Positions 22,200 through 28,908 of a stretch of 28,908 bases of DNA are shown piece after piece. Source of the DNA: Muribaculaceae bacterium (GTDB lineage: Bacteria; Bacteroidota; Bacteroidia; Bacteroidales; Muribaculaceae); contig JAFYYI010000057.1 in the NCBI GenBank assembly GCA_017557665.1, positions 1 to 28,908 of the forward strand, read 5' to 3'. The notes beneath the pieces are model-generated. The model had not been told where the DNA came from and ran no database searches. It saw only the letters and a list, made by a program, of their open reading frames with translations. The first letter of the stretch is position 1, and the number at the start of each line of letters is the position of its first letter. The position numbers and the translations under genes were made by a program.

Positions 22200-24974
22200 A
22201 TGAAAAAGTTTTTGTTACTGCTGACTGCCGCAGTTGCGGCTATGTCATTGTGGGCAGCCCCTGTGGATCAGGCAGCCGCCATGCAAAAGGCCAAAAGTTT
22301 CTTGGCTAACAATCTTTATGCTGGCAGAATCATGGCTCCAGCAGCCTTGAACCCCGTCCTGCTGAAGGCCGAGGTGGGTAATCCCAAACTCAACCAGCCG
22401 GTGTACTACATTTATAACACCTCTACCACATTCCTTGTTGTGGCTGGTGATGACCGTGCCGAGGAAATCCTCATGGTCGGTGACCGCCCCTTGAGGGACA
22501 TTAACGACCTGCCGCTCGGTCTGCAAGACATGCTCGGACAGTACAAGCAGGAGATAACCTTCCTGCAGGAGAATCCTGATGTGAAGGTGAATCCCATCGT
22601 CAGCCCGAAAAACACGCCTTCATTGCGCGCAACGACTGTAGGCCCGTTCTTGACCTGTAACTGGGACCAGGAGGCTCCTTACTACAACCAGTGCAAATTC
22701 ACCTATAACGCCACATCTTATCAGTGCTTGACGGGCTGCCCGGCAACATCGGCTTCGATGGTGCTCTACTTCTGGAAGTATCCGACAGGCCCCACCGGAA
22801 CGGTTCCTTCCTATACCGATTACCTTGACATCTCATCATCGGCTTACTCAACCAATTATAAGACCTTTACCTATTCATCTTTGCCCTCAACCACGTTTGA
22901 CTGGGATAACATGCTGGATAACTATACTTCGGGCAGCTATACCACCGAGCAAGGCAACGCAGTGGCAACGCTGATGCGTTATGTGGGTCAGGCCGAGAAA
23001 ATGACATATGGTCGTTCAGGTAGTGGCATCAGTGTCGATGCCGCTCAAAATGTGGTTGACATGTTCGTCCGTTTCGGATACGATTCTAACACAACCCGCC
23101 TTGTGAAGCAGTATCAGTCGATGGACAATAGTGGTAACCAGTCGGGACAAATCTATACCGATGCCCAGTGGGCAAGCATGCTTCAAGAGGAGATGTTGGC
23201 TGGCCGTCCCATCGTGTTCATGGCTGTTAGTACCAGTGCCGGTGGCCATGCCTTCAACGTCGACGGTTACCGCGACAGCGATAACAAGTATCACTGTAAC
23301 TTTGGTTGGAGTGGAGACGGCAATGCCTGGTGTGCATTGAACTCCTTTGGCTATTCCAGTGGTTGGACCTCCTATAACTTCAATGTTTATCAGCAGATGG
23401 TAATCGGTATCCAGCCCCCCAGCGGCCAAGTCACCACTCCCGAGCTGACTGTCAATCCCACCTCGCTGTCCTTCACCGGAAGCCAAGTGGGTCAGACCTA
23501 TACCAAGACCTTTACCGTAACCGGTACCGACTTGACGGGCAACGTGACCATCTCGTCGAGCAACAGCGTTTACACGGTTTCTCCTGCTACACTCACCGCA
23601 GCCCAGGCTCAGGCCGGTGCCACCGTCACCGTGACCTACAAGCCCACTACCGCTGGCACCCAAACGGCCAATATCACCGTGGCAAGCTCAGGTGCCGAGA
23701 GTAAGACGGTTACCGTATCGGGTACTGCCACCACTGTTCCCACGATCAACGTCAATCCCGCTACGGTGAACATGAACACCACCGTAGGCACTCCCGTGAC
23801 CGCCACCTTCACCGTGACTGGCGCTAACCTGACCAATGCCGTTTACCTGACCTGCAACGGCCAGTTCTTCTCGATTGACAAGACCAATATCACCAAGAAT
23901 GCTGCCAATTCGGGAGTGACCGTCACCGTGACCTACAATCCCACAACTTATGGCAACCACACGGGTACCGTGACCTTGACCAGCAGTGGCGCTCAGAATG
24001 CCACCGTTACCCTGAAAGGTACCGCCAATATTGTCGCCTCGGCGCCCGTGATGCTGCCCGCTGTCGAGCAGTACATCGACCAGACCAAGTTCCGTGCCGA
24101 CTGGACCGACGAGACGCCTGCCGCTAACGTGACCAGTTACACCCTTGAGGTGACGCCCAAGGTGGTAGTGCCCGAACTTATCGGCTCGCTTGTCGGAACA
24201 GACTTCACCGGCAGCAGCACCGGTTATTACGACATCACTTTGCCTGCTCCTTGGGGCGGACAGAACGTGCGTGGTGGTCTCAACTCAATCATCTACTTCA
24301 GGAACAACTACAACAACGATGGCAGCTATGGCAACATCACCTTCACCGTTCCTGAGGGTTACAGCAACGCTACCTTCACGATGAAGATTACCACTGCCAA
24401 CAGCAATGACGGTGCCGGTAATCTGGCTGTCTCCACGCCGCAGACCGCTTCTGTCAACCACAACTTCACCAAGAACACGACCTATTCATGGCTCGTAACG
24501 GCAAGTGCAGGTGAGAAGATCACCATCACCACGACCGATGCTAACTACTCGCCCGATATTTCCCGCATCGAGGTTTACACGGGCGACGCTTCGACCGCCC
24601 TGCTCAAGGCCTTTGAGACCGGCGACGAGAACAGCCGCACGGTCACCGGTATCACCGACAAGTTCTACACCGTTGAGAACCTGGCAGCCGAGGGCACCTT
24701 CCTCTACAGGGTGAAGGCCTTGTACATCGACGGCACCGAGAGCGCTTGGAGTAATGTCGAGGAGGTAACCTTGTTTGAGAATACTCCCGCTTATCAGCCT
24801 GGTGACGTGAACCACGACGGCTTCGTGAACATCACCGACGTCAACTTGCTGATCAACTACATCCTCAATGATGGAGGTGACATCTTCTTGGATACCGCCG
24901 ACTACAATGGCGACACCGAAGTCACCATCACCGATGCCATGGATATGATCACCTTTATTCTCAACAACCGTTAA
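22200..24974 (+). CDS. Secreted C10 cysteine protease with two Ig-like repeats and dockerin
   Basis: This 924-residue protein has a signal peptide (about 1-19, ending SLWAAP), a propeptide (to about 150) and a C10 domain with Cys180 in TGCPATS and His350 in GGHAFNVDGY. The following motif is CNFGWSGDGN, with Phe in place of Trp as in the gene at 15189. Two Ig-like repeats (about 412-511 and 512-611) precede an Fn3-like domain with insert (about 612-860) and a dockerin (about 868-924). The second calcium loop reads DYNGDTEVTITD, and the Cys found in its paralogues' LDCADYN is Thr here. Its catalytic half is nearest to the gene at 15189, while its tail is nearest to the gene at 19170, so segments seem to have been exchanged. 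Confidence 0.9.
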   Translation: MKKFLLLLTAAVAAMSLWAAPVDQAAAMQKAKSFLANNLYAGRIMAPAALNPVLLKAEVGNPKLNQPVYYIYNTSTTFLVVAGDDRAEEILMVGDRPLRDINDLPLGLQDMLGQYKQEITFLQENPDVKVNPIVSPKNTPSLRATTVGPFLTCNWDQEAPYYNQCKFTYNATSYQCLTGCPATSASMVLYFWKYPTGPTGTVPSYTDYLDISSSAYSTNYKTFTYSSLPSTTFDWDNMLDNYTSGSYTTEQGNAVATLMRYVGQAEKMTYGRSGSGISVDAAQNVVDMFVRFGYDSNTTRLVKQYQSMDNSGNQSGQIYTDAQWASMLQEEMLAGRPIVFMAVSTSAGGHAFNVDGYRDSDNKYHCNFGWSGDGNAWCALNSFGYSSGWTSYNFNVYQQMVIGIQPPSGQVTTPELTVNPTSLSFTGSQVGQTYTKTFTVTGTDLTGNVTISSSNSVYTVSPATLTAAQAQAGATVTVTYKPTTAGTQTANITVASSGAESKTVTVSGTATTVPTINVNPATVNMNTTVGTPVTATFTVTGANLTNAVYLTCNGQFFSIDKTNITKNAANSGVTVTVTYNPTTYGNHTGTVTLTSSGAQNATVTLKGTANIVASAPVMLPAVEQYIDQTKFRADWTDETPAANVTSYTLEVTPKVVVPELIGSLVGTDFTGSSTGYYDITLPAPWGGQNVRGGLNSIIYFRNNYNNDGSYGNITFTVPEGYSNATFTMKITTANSNDGAGNLAVSTPQTASVNHNFTKNTTYSWLVTASAGEKITITTTDANYSPDISRIEVYTGDASTALLKAFETGDENSRTVTGITDKFYTVENLAAEGTFLYRVKALYIDGTESAWSNVEEVTLFENTPAYQPGDVNHDGFVNITDVNLLINYILNDGGDIFLDTADYNGDTEVTITDAMDMITFILNNR

Positions 24975-24994
24975 GAGAAAGGTAATCAAGCGAA

Positions 24995-25013
24995 GTCGCG
25001 CTGTAAGCGCCGC
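24995..25013 (+). other. Conserved 3' UTR hairpin, type 2
   Basis: GCGC (24998-25001) and GCGC (25007-25010) pair around TGTAA, with outer G-C and T-G pairs across one mismatch, as after the gene at 19170. Confidence 0.5.
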
Positions 25014-25024
25014 TGAATAATCTG

Positions 25025-25045
25025 TTTGGGGCATCTCTCGCTCGA
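25025..25045 (+). terminator. Terminator of the fourth C10 protease
   Basis: The stem runs from TTTGGGGCATCTCTCG (25025 onward... CG at 25039-25040 region) through the loop GCTC-like turn to CGAGAGGTGCCCCAAA ending at 25058 in the same design as the terminator at 21925. Compared with that copy, CCCTCG/CGAGGG has become CTCTCG/CGAGAG, a paired change that keeps the stem. The coordinates given cover the 5' arm and turn. Confidence 0.8.
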
Positions 25046-25198
25046 GAGGTGCCCCAAATGATTTGTTTCAGGCGGGCATCAGGCAATCGGTCGCCTTGCA
25101 AAAACCACGATTTGACCCGATACGGTTTTTTCGCTCTTCTTGCTTTTGCTTGGGACTTTCAGATTTTGTTCATTTTTTGTTACAAAACCCAAGAGTTG

Positions 25199-25231
25199 TT
25201 TGGAAAATTGCTGGTTTTTGTTGTATATTTG
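25199..25231 (+). promoter_or_regulatory. Promoter of the fifth C10 protease
   Basis: TTTG (25199-25202), a 21-nt spacer and TATATTTG (25224-25231). The leader keeps the CATATAGCTTTAAACAT and AATTCGCTT words of the two genes before it. Nothing else is seen between the upstream terminator and this promoter. Confidence 0.75.
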
Positions 25232-25290
25232 CGCACTTTTATATCAGAACATATAGCTTTAAACATATTTTATTTTAAACCAATTCGCTT

Positions 25291-28200
25291 ATGAAAAAGT
25301 TCTTGTTACTGCTGACTGCCGCAGTTGCGGCACTGTCAATGTCGGCAGCCGATGTGTCCACTATGCAGGCACAGGCTGCTGCCAACGCGTTTCTTAACAA
25401 GCAAGTGGCCGCTGGTCGTCTTAAAGCCTCGGCTGCTTCCAATCTCCAGCTCGTCAAGGCTGAAAAATCGGTAGCCAAGCCCACGGCGGTGGACTACTAC
25501 ATCTTCAACTCAGCACAATCCTATGTTGTGGTTGCTGGTGATGACCTGGCTCCCCAGATTCTGATGTACGGTGAGGAGGGTTCTCTTGACATCAATAACA
25601 TCCCCCCCGCCATGCAGTGGTTGCTCAACAAGTACAAATATCAGATTGACGGCCTCAAGGCTGGCACCATGGTGCCGCTTAAGCTTCCCAAGTTTGCCAC
25701 CACACCCGTTGCGCCCCTGGTAACCGCCAATTGGGACCAGAGCGCACCCTACAATAACCAGTGCCCCTCCAGCGGCGGCAGGCACGCTGTTACCGGCTGC
25801 CCGGCCACCTCGCTGGCCATGTGCTACTACAAGTGGAAATGGCCCGATACCTATCCTGCAGTGGCTGCTCTCTCCAATACCGGTGGTCTCAGTGCCCCTG
25901 CGCTGCCTGAGCGTGAGGCCGACTGGGATAACATCATCGACGAGTACACCGGCCCCACCAACTACAACTCCACAGCCGAACAGAAGGACGCTGTGGCATG
26001 GCTGATGCGCTATGCGGGCCAGGCTATTCCCGACTATCAGTACAGCACCAGTGCCAGTGGTGCCAACGACCCCGAGATCTATCAGGGTTGCCTCAACATG
26101 GGCTACACCGATGCCCAGTACCTCCTGCTCACCGAGCTCGTGTCTTCGGGCTGGACCTACACCAATGGCCCGCAGCAATACACCGACGAGCAGTGGAACG
26201 AGTTTATGATGAACGAGCTGCAAAACGGTCGTCCCATCGAATATCTGGCCTATGATGTCAGCGGCGGCTACAGTGTTTCGGGCCACGCCTTCAACGTGTT
26301 TGGCTGCAACGCCGATGGCCAGTACTACGTGAACTGGGGATGGAGCGGCGACAGCAACGGCTATTGCACGCTGCACAACTTCACCACCGCCACAGGTGCC
26401 ACAGGTCAGTCAGGTTCCTATGTCTTCAACTATGGCGAGGCCATGATTGTCGGCATCGAGCCTCCTGCCGGAGCACTCACCGATCCCAGAATCAAGGTTA
26501 ACCCCAGCACGCTCACGATGAACACCATCGTGGGCAATCCTGTTACTGACACCTTCACCGTTACCGGTTACAACCTCACCGACAACATCGAGCTGGCCAT
26601 CAGTGGTGATAATGCCTTCTCATTGAGCACTACCAGCATCAGTGCCGCTCAATCCGAGAACGGGGTGACCGTCACCGTGACCTATAATCCTGCCGCTGTC
26701 GGTGACAATGAGGCCACAATCACGTTGACCAGCAACGGCGCCGAGAATGTGATGGTGAAGGTTAACGGTACTGCCGACCTGGAGACCTACAATCCGGTGA
26801 TGCTTGAGGCACGTGATGTTACCACCAGCTCGTTCACCGCTAACTGGACCGACGAGACTCCCGCCGAGAACGTGGAGAGTTACACCCTCTATGTGAGCGA
26901 CAAGCCCTTCAAGCCCGCAGTTGCCCTGCTCGACTCTGTCGACTGGACTCAATCAAGCAACATTCCTGCCAACTGGACCTCCTACAATCTGCAGTATTTT
27001 GGTTCCAATAGTGCATCCTACTTGCTCTCTGGAGGCTATGTGCAGAGCTGTACTTATGACCTCACGGGCTATGACAAGATGACCGTTATGGTTTATGCCG
27101 AGGCTTATAACAGCAACAATACCCTCACCGTGACCACCAGTGTTGACAATAAAAACGTTTCTCTCGGCAACAACAGCCCGTTCACCTGGTACACCTTCGT
27201 TGTGAATTGCGCCAGCAGCGACTACATGAAGCTCACCTCCAGCGGTATGCCCGACATGAGGTACGTGAAGGTTTATGCCGGCGAACTGACCCCCGCGCAA
27301 CTCAAGGCTTCGGAGACTGGCGATGATACCTATCGTGTCATCACCGGTATCACCGACAAGAGCTACACGGTTACCGGCCTCACTCCCGGTGGCACTTTCA
27401 ACTACTATGTAGAGGCCAACTATATCAATGGCGCCACTGGCAGCAGCGAGGTTAAGCAAGTTACCCTCTTCGAGAGCACAGATCCCGCAATCATTGCCAA
27501 GCCTGTTTCGGTGGACATGGAAGCCAATGTCGGCGAGACTGTTTCCGCCACCTTCAATGTTTCGGGCGCTTACCTCGTTGGCGATGTTGCCCTTGAATTG
27601 AACGATGCTGACGGGGTGTTCAGCATCACGCCGACAACCATCAGCGCCGCCGACGCCATGAGTGGCATGGACGTTACCGTTACCTATACGCCCACGGCCC
27701 ACGGCAATAACACTGCCACGATAACCCTGAGCAGTGCCGGTGCCGAGAACGCCAAGGTTACTCTGAACGGTACTGCCAACCTCATGAAGAATGCTCCTGT
27801 GATGCAGCCTGCTGATGAGCAGGGCATCGGCCTGACGAAGTTCCGTGCCGACTGGACTGACGAGACCCCCGAGGCCAATGTGTCCAGCTATACCCTTGAG
27901 GTGACTCCCAAGCCCACATTGATTCCTGTTGAGCTTATCGGCACCCTTGATGGCACCGTCTACACCGGCTCCTATGCCGACGTCACGCTGTCAGAGCCTT
28001 GGGGTGGCCAGTGCCTGCGTGGTGGCAATAACGCTATCTACTTCAGGAACAATTACGATGGCAATGGTCTCTACGGTAACATCACCTTCACCATTCCCGA
28101 GGGTTACTACAATGCTCCCTACACGATAAGGATTACCACATCGACCTCTTATGGCTCCGGTAACTTGACCGTCGCCACACCGCAGACTGAGGCTGTGGGC

Positions 28201-28713
28201 TATAGCTTCTCGTCAGGACAGACTCGCTCCTGGCTGGTAACCGCAAGCGCTGGTGAGAAGATTACCATCACCTCTACCGACAACAGCTACTCGCCCGATA
28301 TCGCCCGCATCGAGGTGTACCTCGGTGACGCCACTGCCTCAGCCATGCTCAAGGCCGCTGTTGAGACCGGCGATGAGAACAGCCGCATGATTACCGACAT
28401 CACCGAAAAGTTCTACACCGTTGAGAACCTGGCAGCCGAGGGCACCTTCCTCTACAGGGTTAAGGCCATGTACATCGACGGCACCGAGAGCGATTGGAGC
28501 AATGTCGAAGAGGTTACCTTGTTCGATTCCGGACATAAGCCCGGTGACGTGAACCATGACACCTTCGTGAACATCTCCGACGTCAGTGCGCTTATCAGCT
28601 ACATCCTCAACGAGGATGGCGACATCTGCCTGGATTGCGCCGACTTTAATGGCGATCACGTTGTGAACATCTCTGATGTCATGGATATGATCACCTTGAT
28701 TCTCAACCGTTAA
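25291..28713 (+). CDS. Secreted C10 cysteine protease, chimeric, with two Ig/Fn3 modules and dockerin
   Basis: The 1140-residue protein has a signal peptide (about 1-19) almost identical at DNA level to that of the gene at 22200, but a diverged propeptide and C10 domain with Cys170 (TGCPATS), His332 (SGHAFNVFGC) and VNWGWSGDSN. It then has Ig-like unit 1 (about 396-492) and an Fn3-like domain with the insert type of the gene at 2674 (about 493-728; YDLTGYDKMTV against YDLAGYDKITV). Ig-like unit 2 (about 729-826) is followed by an Fn3-like domain with the insert type of the gene at 15189 (about 827-1078; GTLDGTVYTGSY in both) and a dockerin (about 1085-1140). The front resembles the 2674 gene and the back the 15189 gene. 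An IS element cuts its terminator. Confidence 0.9.
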   Translation: MKKFLLLLTAAVAALSMSAADVSTMQAQAAANAFLNKQVAAGRLKASAASNLQLVKAEKSVAKPTAVDYYIFNSAQSYVVVAGDDLAPQILMYGEEGSLDINNIPPAMQWLLNKYKYQIDGLKAGTMVPLKLPKFATTPVAPLVTANWDQSAPYNNQCPSSGGRHAVTGCPATSLAMCYYKWKWPDTYPAVAALSNTGGLSAPALPEREADWDNIIDEYTGPTNYNSTAEQKDAVAWLMRYAGQAIPDYQYSTSASGANDPEIYQGCLNMGYTDAQYLLLTELVSSGWTYTNGPQQYTDEQWNEFMMNELQNGRPIEYLAYDVSGGYSVSGHAFNVFGCNADGQYYVNWGWSGDSNGYCTLHNFTTATGATGQSGSYVFNYGEAMIVGIEPPAGALTDPRIKVNPSTLTMNTIVGNPVTDTFTVTGYNLTDNIELAISGDNAFSLSTTSISAAQSENGVTVTVTYNPAAVGDNEATITLTSNGAENVMVKVNGTADLETYNPVMLEARDVTTSSFTANWTDETPAENVESYTLYVSDKPFKPAVALLDSVDWTQSSNIPANWTSYNLQYFGSNSASYLLSGGYVQSCTYDLTGYDKMTVMVYAEAYNSNNTLTVTTSVDNKNVSLGNNSPFTWYTFVVNCASSDYMKLTSSGMPDMRYVKVYAGELTPAQLKASETGDDTYRVITGITDKSYTVTGLTPGGTFNYYVEANYINGATGSSEVKQVTLFESTDPAIIAKPVSVDMEANVGETVSATFNVSGAYLVGDVALELNDADGVFSITPTTISAADAMSGMDVTVTYTPTAHGNNTATITLSSAGAENAKVTLNGTANLMKNAPVMQPADEQGIGLTKFRADWTDETPEANVSSYTLEVTPKPTLIPVELIGTLDGTVYTGSYADVTLSEPWGGQCLRGGNNAIYFRNNYDGNGLYGNITFTIPEGYYNAPYTIRITTSTSYGSGNLTVATPQTEAVGYSFSSGQTRSWLVTASAGEKITITSTDNSYSPDIARIEVYLGDATASAMLKAAVETGDENSRMITDITEKFYTVENLAAEGTFLYRVKAMYIDGTESDWSNVEEVTLFDSGHKPGDVNHDTFVNISDVSALISYILNEDGDICLDCADFNGDHVVNISDVMDMITLILNR

Positions 28714-28733
28714 GAGAGTAGTGATCAGGCAAA

Positions 28734-28750
28734 GTCGCACTGTAAGCGAC
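28734..28750 (+). other. Conserved 3' UTR hairpin, type 1
   Basis: GTCGC (28734-28738) and GCGAC (28746-28750) around a 7-nt loop, the same stem as after the gene at 15189 and unlike those after the two genes between. Confidence 0.6.
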
Positions 28751-28763
28751 GTTGAATAATCAA

Positions 28764-28777
28764 TTGGGGCATCCCTC
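28764..28777 (+). terminator. Interrupted terminator: left arm only
   Basis: TTGGGGCATCCCTC matches the left arm of the terminators at 18896, 21925 and 25025. The expected right arm is missing because the IS end begins at 28782. The first bases of the IS (CCCCAA at 28791-28796) could form a 6-bp substitute stem with TTGGGG, without a T tract. Confidence 0.75.
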
Positions 28778-28783
28778 AGCCTG

Positions 28784-28827
28784 AACTGCACCCCAAAAGT
28801 TAGACACAATACTTTTGGAGTGCAGTT
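28784..28827 (+). promoter_or_regulatory. Hairpin at the IS end covering the OrfA ribosome-binding region
   Basis: AACTGCACCCCAAAAGT (28784-28800) pairs with ACTTTTGGAGTGCAGTT (28811-28827) at 16 of 17 positions around a 10-nt loop. The right arm contains GGAG (28817-28820), the only Shine-Dalgarno-like word before ATG 28833. A transcript entering from the protease gene would fold and hide it. Confidence 0.6.
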
Positions 28828-28832
28828 TGTTT

Positions 28833-28908
28833 ATGAAGTACAGTTTTGAAGAAAAGCTGAGTATTGTAAGCGAAATCACGCTTGGTAAAGGTCTTAAGAC
28901 AGTATGTC
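28833..28908 (+). CDS. Transposase OrfA, N-terminal fragment cut by the window edge
   Basis: From ATG 28833 the frame reads MKYSFEEKLSIVSEITLGKG and stays open to the end of the window (25 codons). The sequence fits the first helix of the helix-turn-helix of IS3-family OrfA, which binds the IS ends. In this family OrfA is normally followed by an OrfB with the DDE catalytic domain made by frameshifting. Truncation is due to the window, not to mutation. Confidence 0.75.
   Translation, partial: MKYSFEEKLSIVSEITLGKGLKTVC

Larger units (their letters stand above)
28782..28908 (+). mobile_element. IS3-family (IS150-group-like) insertion sequence, left end
   Basis: The element starts TGAACTGCACCCCAAAAGTT, the typical TG-initiated terminal inverted repeat of IS3/IS150-type elements, and 51 nt in opens a transposase OrfA-like frame. 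The right end, OrfB and target duplication are outside the window. Assignment rests on the end sequence and the first 25 residues. Confidence 0.8.

Noticed and set aside
28600..28713. T9SS C-terminal sorting domain on the proteases
   Set aside because: The C-terminal residues are dockerin calcium loops with no Ig-fold CTD or KxxxK-type ending.

Overview
The window reads as chromosomal DNA of a gut-type Bacteroidales bacterium (Prevotella/Muribaculaceae-like; genus not resolved). The grounds are Bacteroidetes-type promoters (TTTG, about 19-21 nt, TAnnTTTG), A-rich leaders with little Shine-Dalgarno sequence, a membrane TPR/AraC hybrid regulator, C10 (streptopain-family) proteases with Ig-like, Fn3-like and dockerin tails, and the Bacteroidetes form of 5S rRNA.

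Layout: 1-153 is a 5S rRNA gene (the end of an rRNA operon) with its terminator, followed by a decayed second copy of the 5S 3' end (221-296). 519-2210 encodes a membrane-anchored TPR/AraC regulator. 2674-5028 encodes the first secreted C10 protease, preceded by a long leader with a possible 30-codon ORF. Two plus-strand terminators and one minus-strand terminator separate it from the minus-strand half of the window. There, 11781-5208 is a complete histidine-to-glutamate operon (ftcD-hutU-hutH-hutI), and 14864-11962 is a probable operon of a CDF metal exporter, an ABC ATPase and an FtsX-like permease. From 15096 to 28777, on the plus strand, lie four tandem C10 protease genes, each with its own promoter and each followed by the same two-hairpin 3' end. 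The last terminator is cut in its loop by an IS3-family element that runs off the right edge.

The strongest theme is the protease family. All five proteins have a Sec signal peptide, a SpeB-like propeptide, a Cys/His catalytic domain, a variable number of Ig-like repeats (1, 5, 2, 2, 2), Fn3-like domains carrying large inserts, and a C-terminal type I dockerin. The fifth gene looks like a chimera: its protease core resembles the gene at 2674, while its tail and 3' UTR resemble the gene at 15189. Two of the five carry Phe instead of the conserved active-site-region Trp. A link between extracellular proteolysis and the neighbouring histidine catabolic operon is plausible, but rests on adjacency only.
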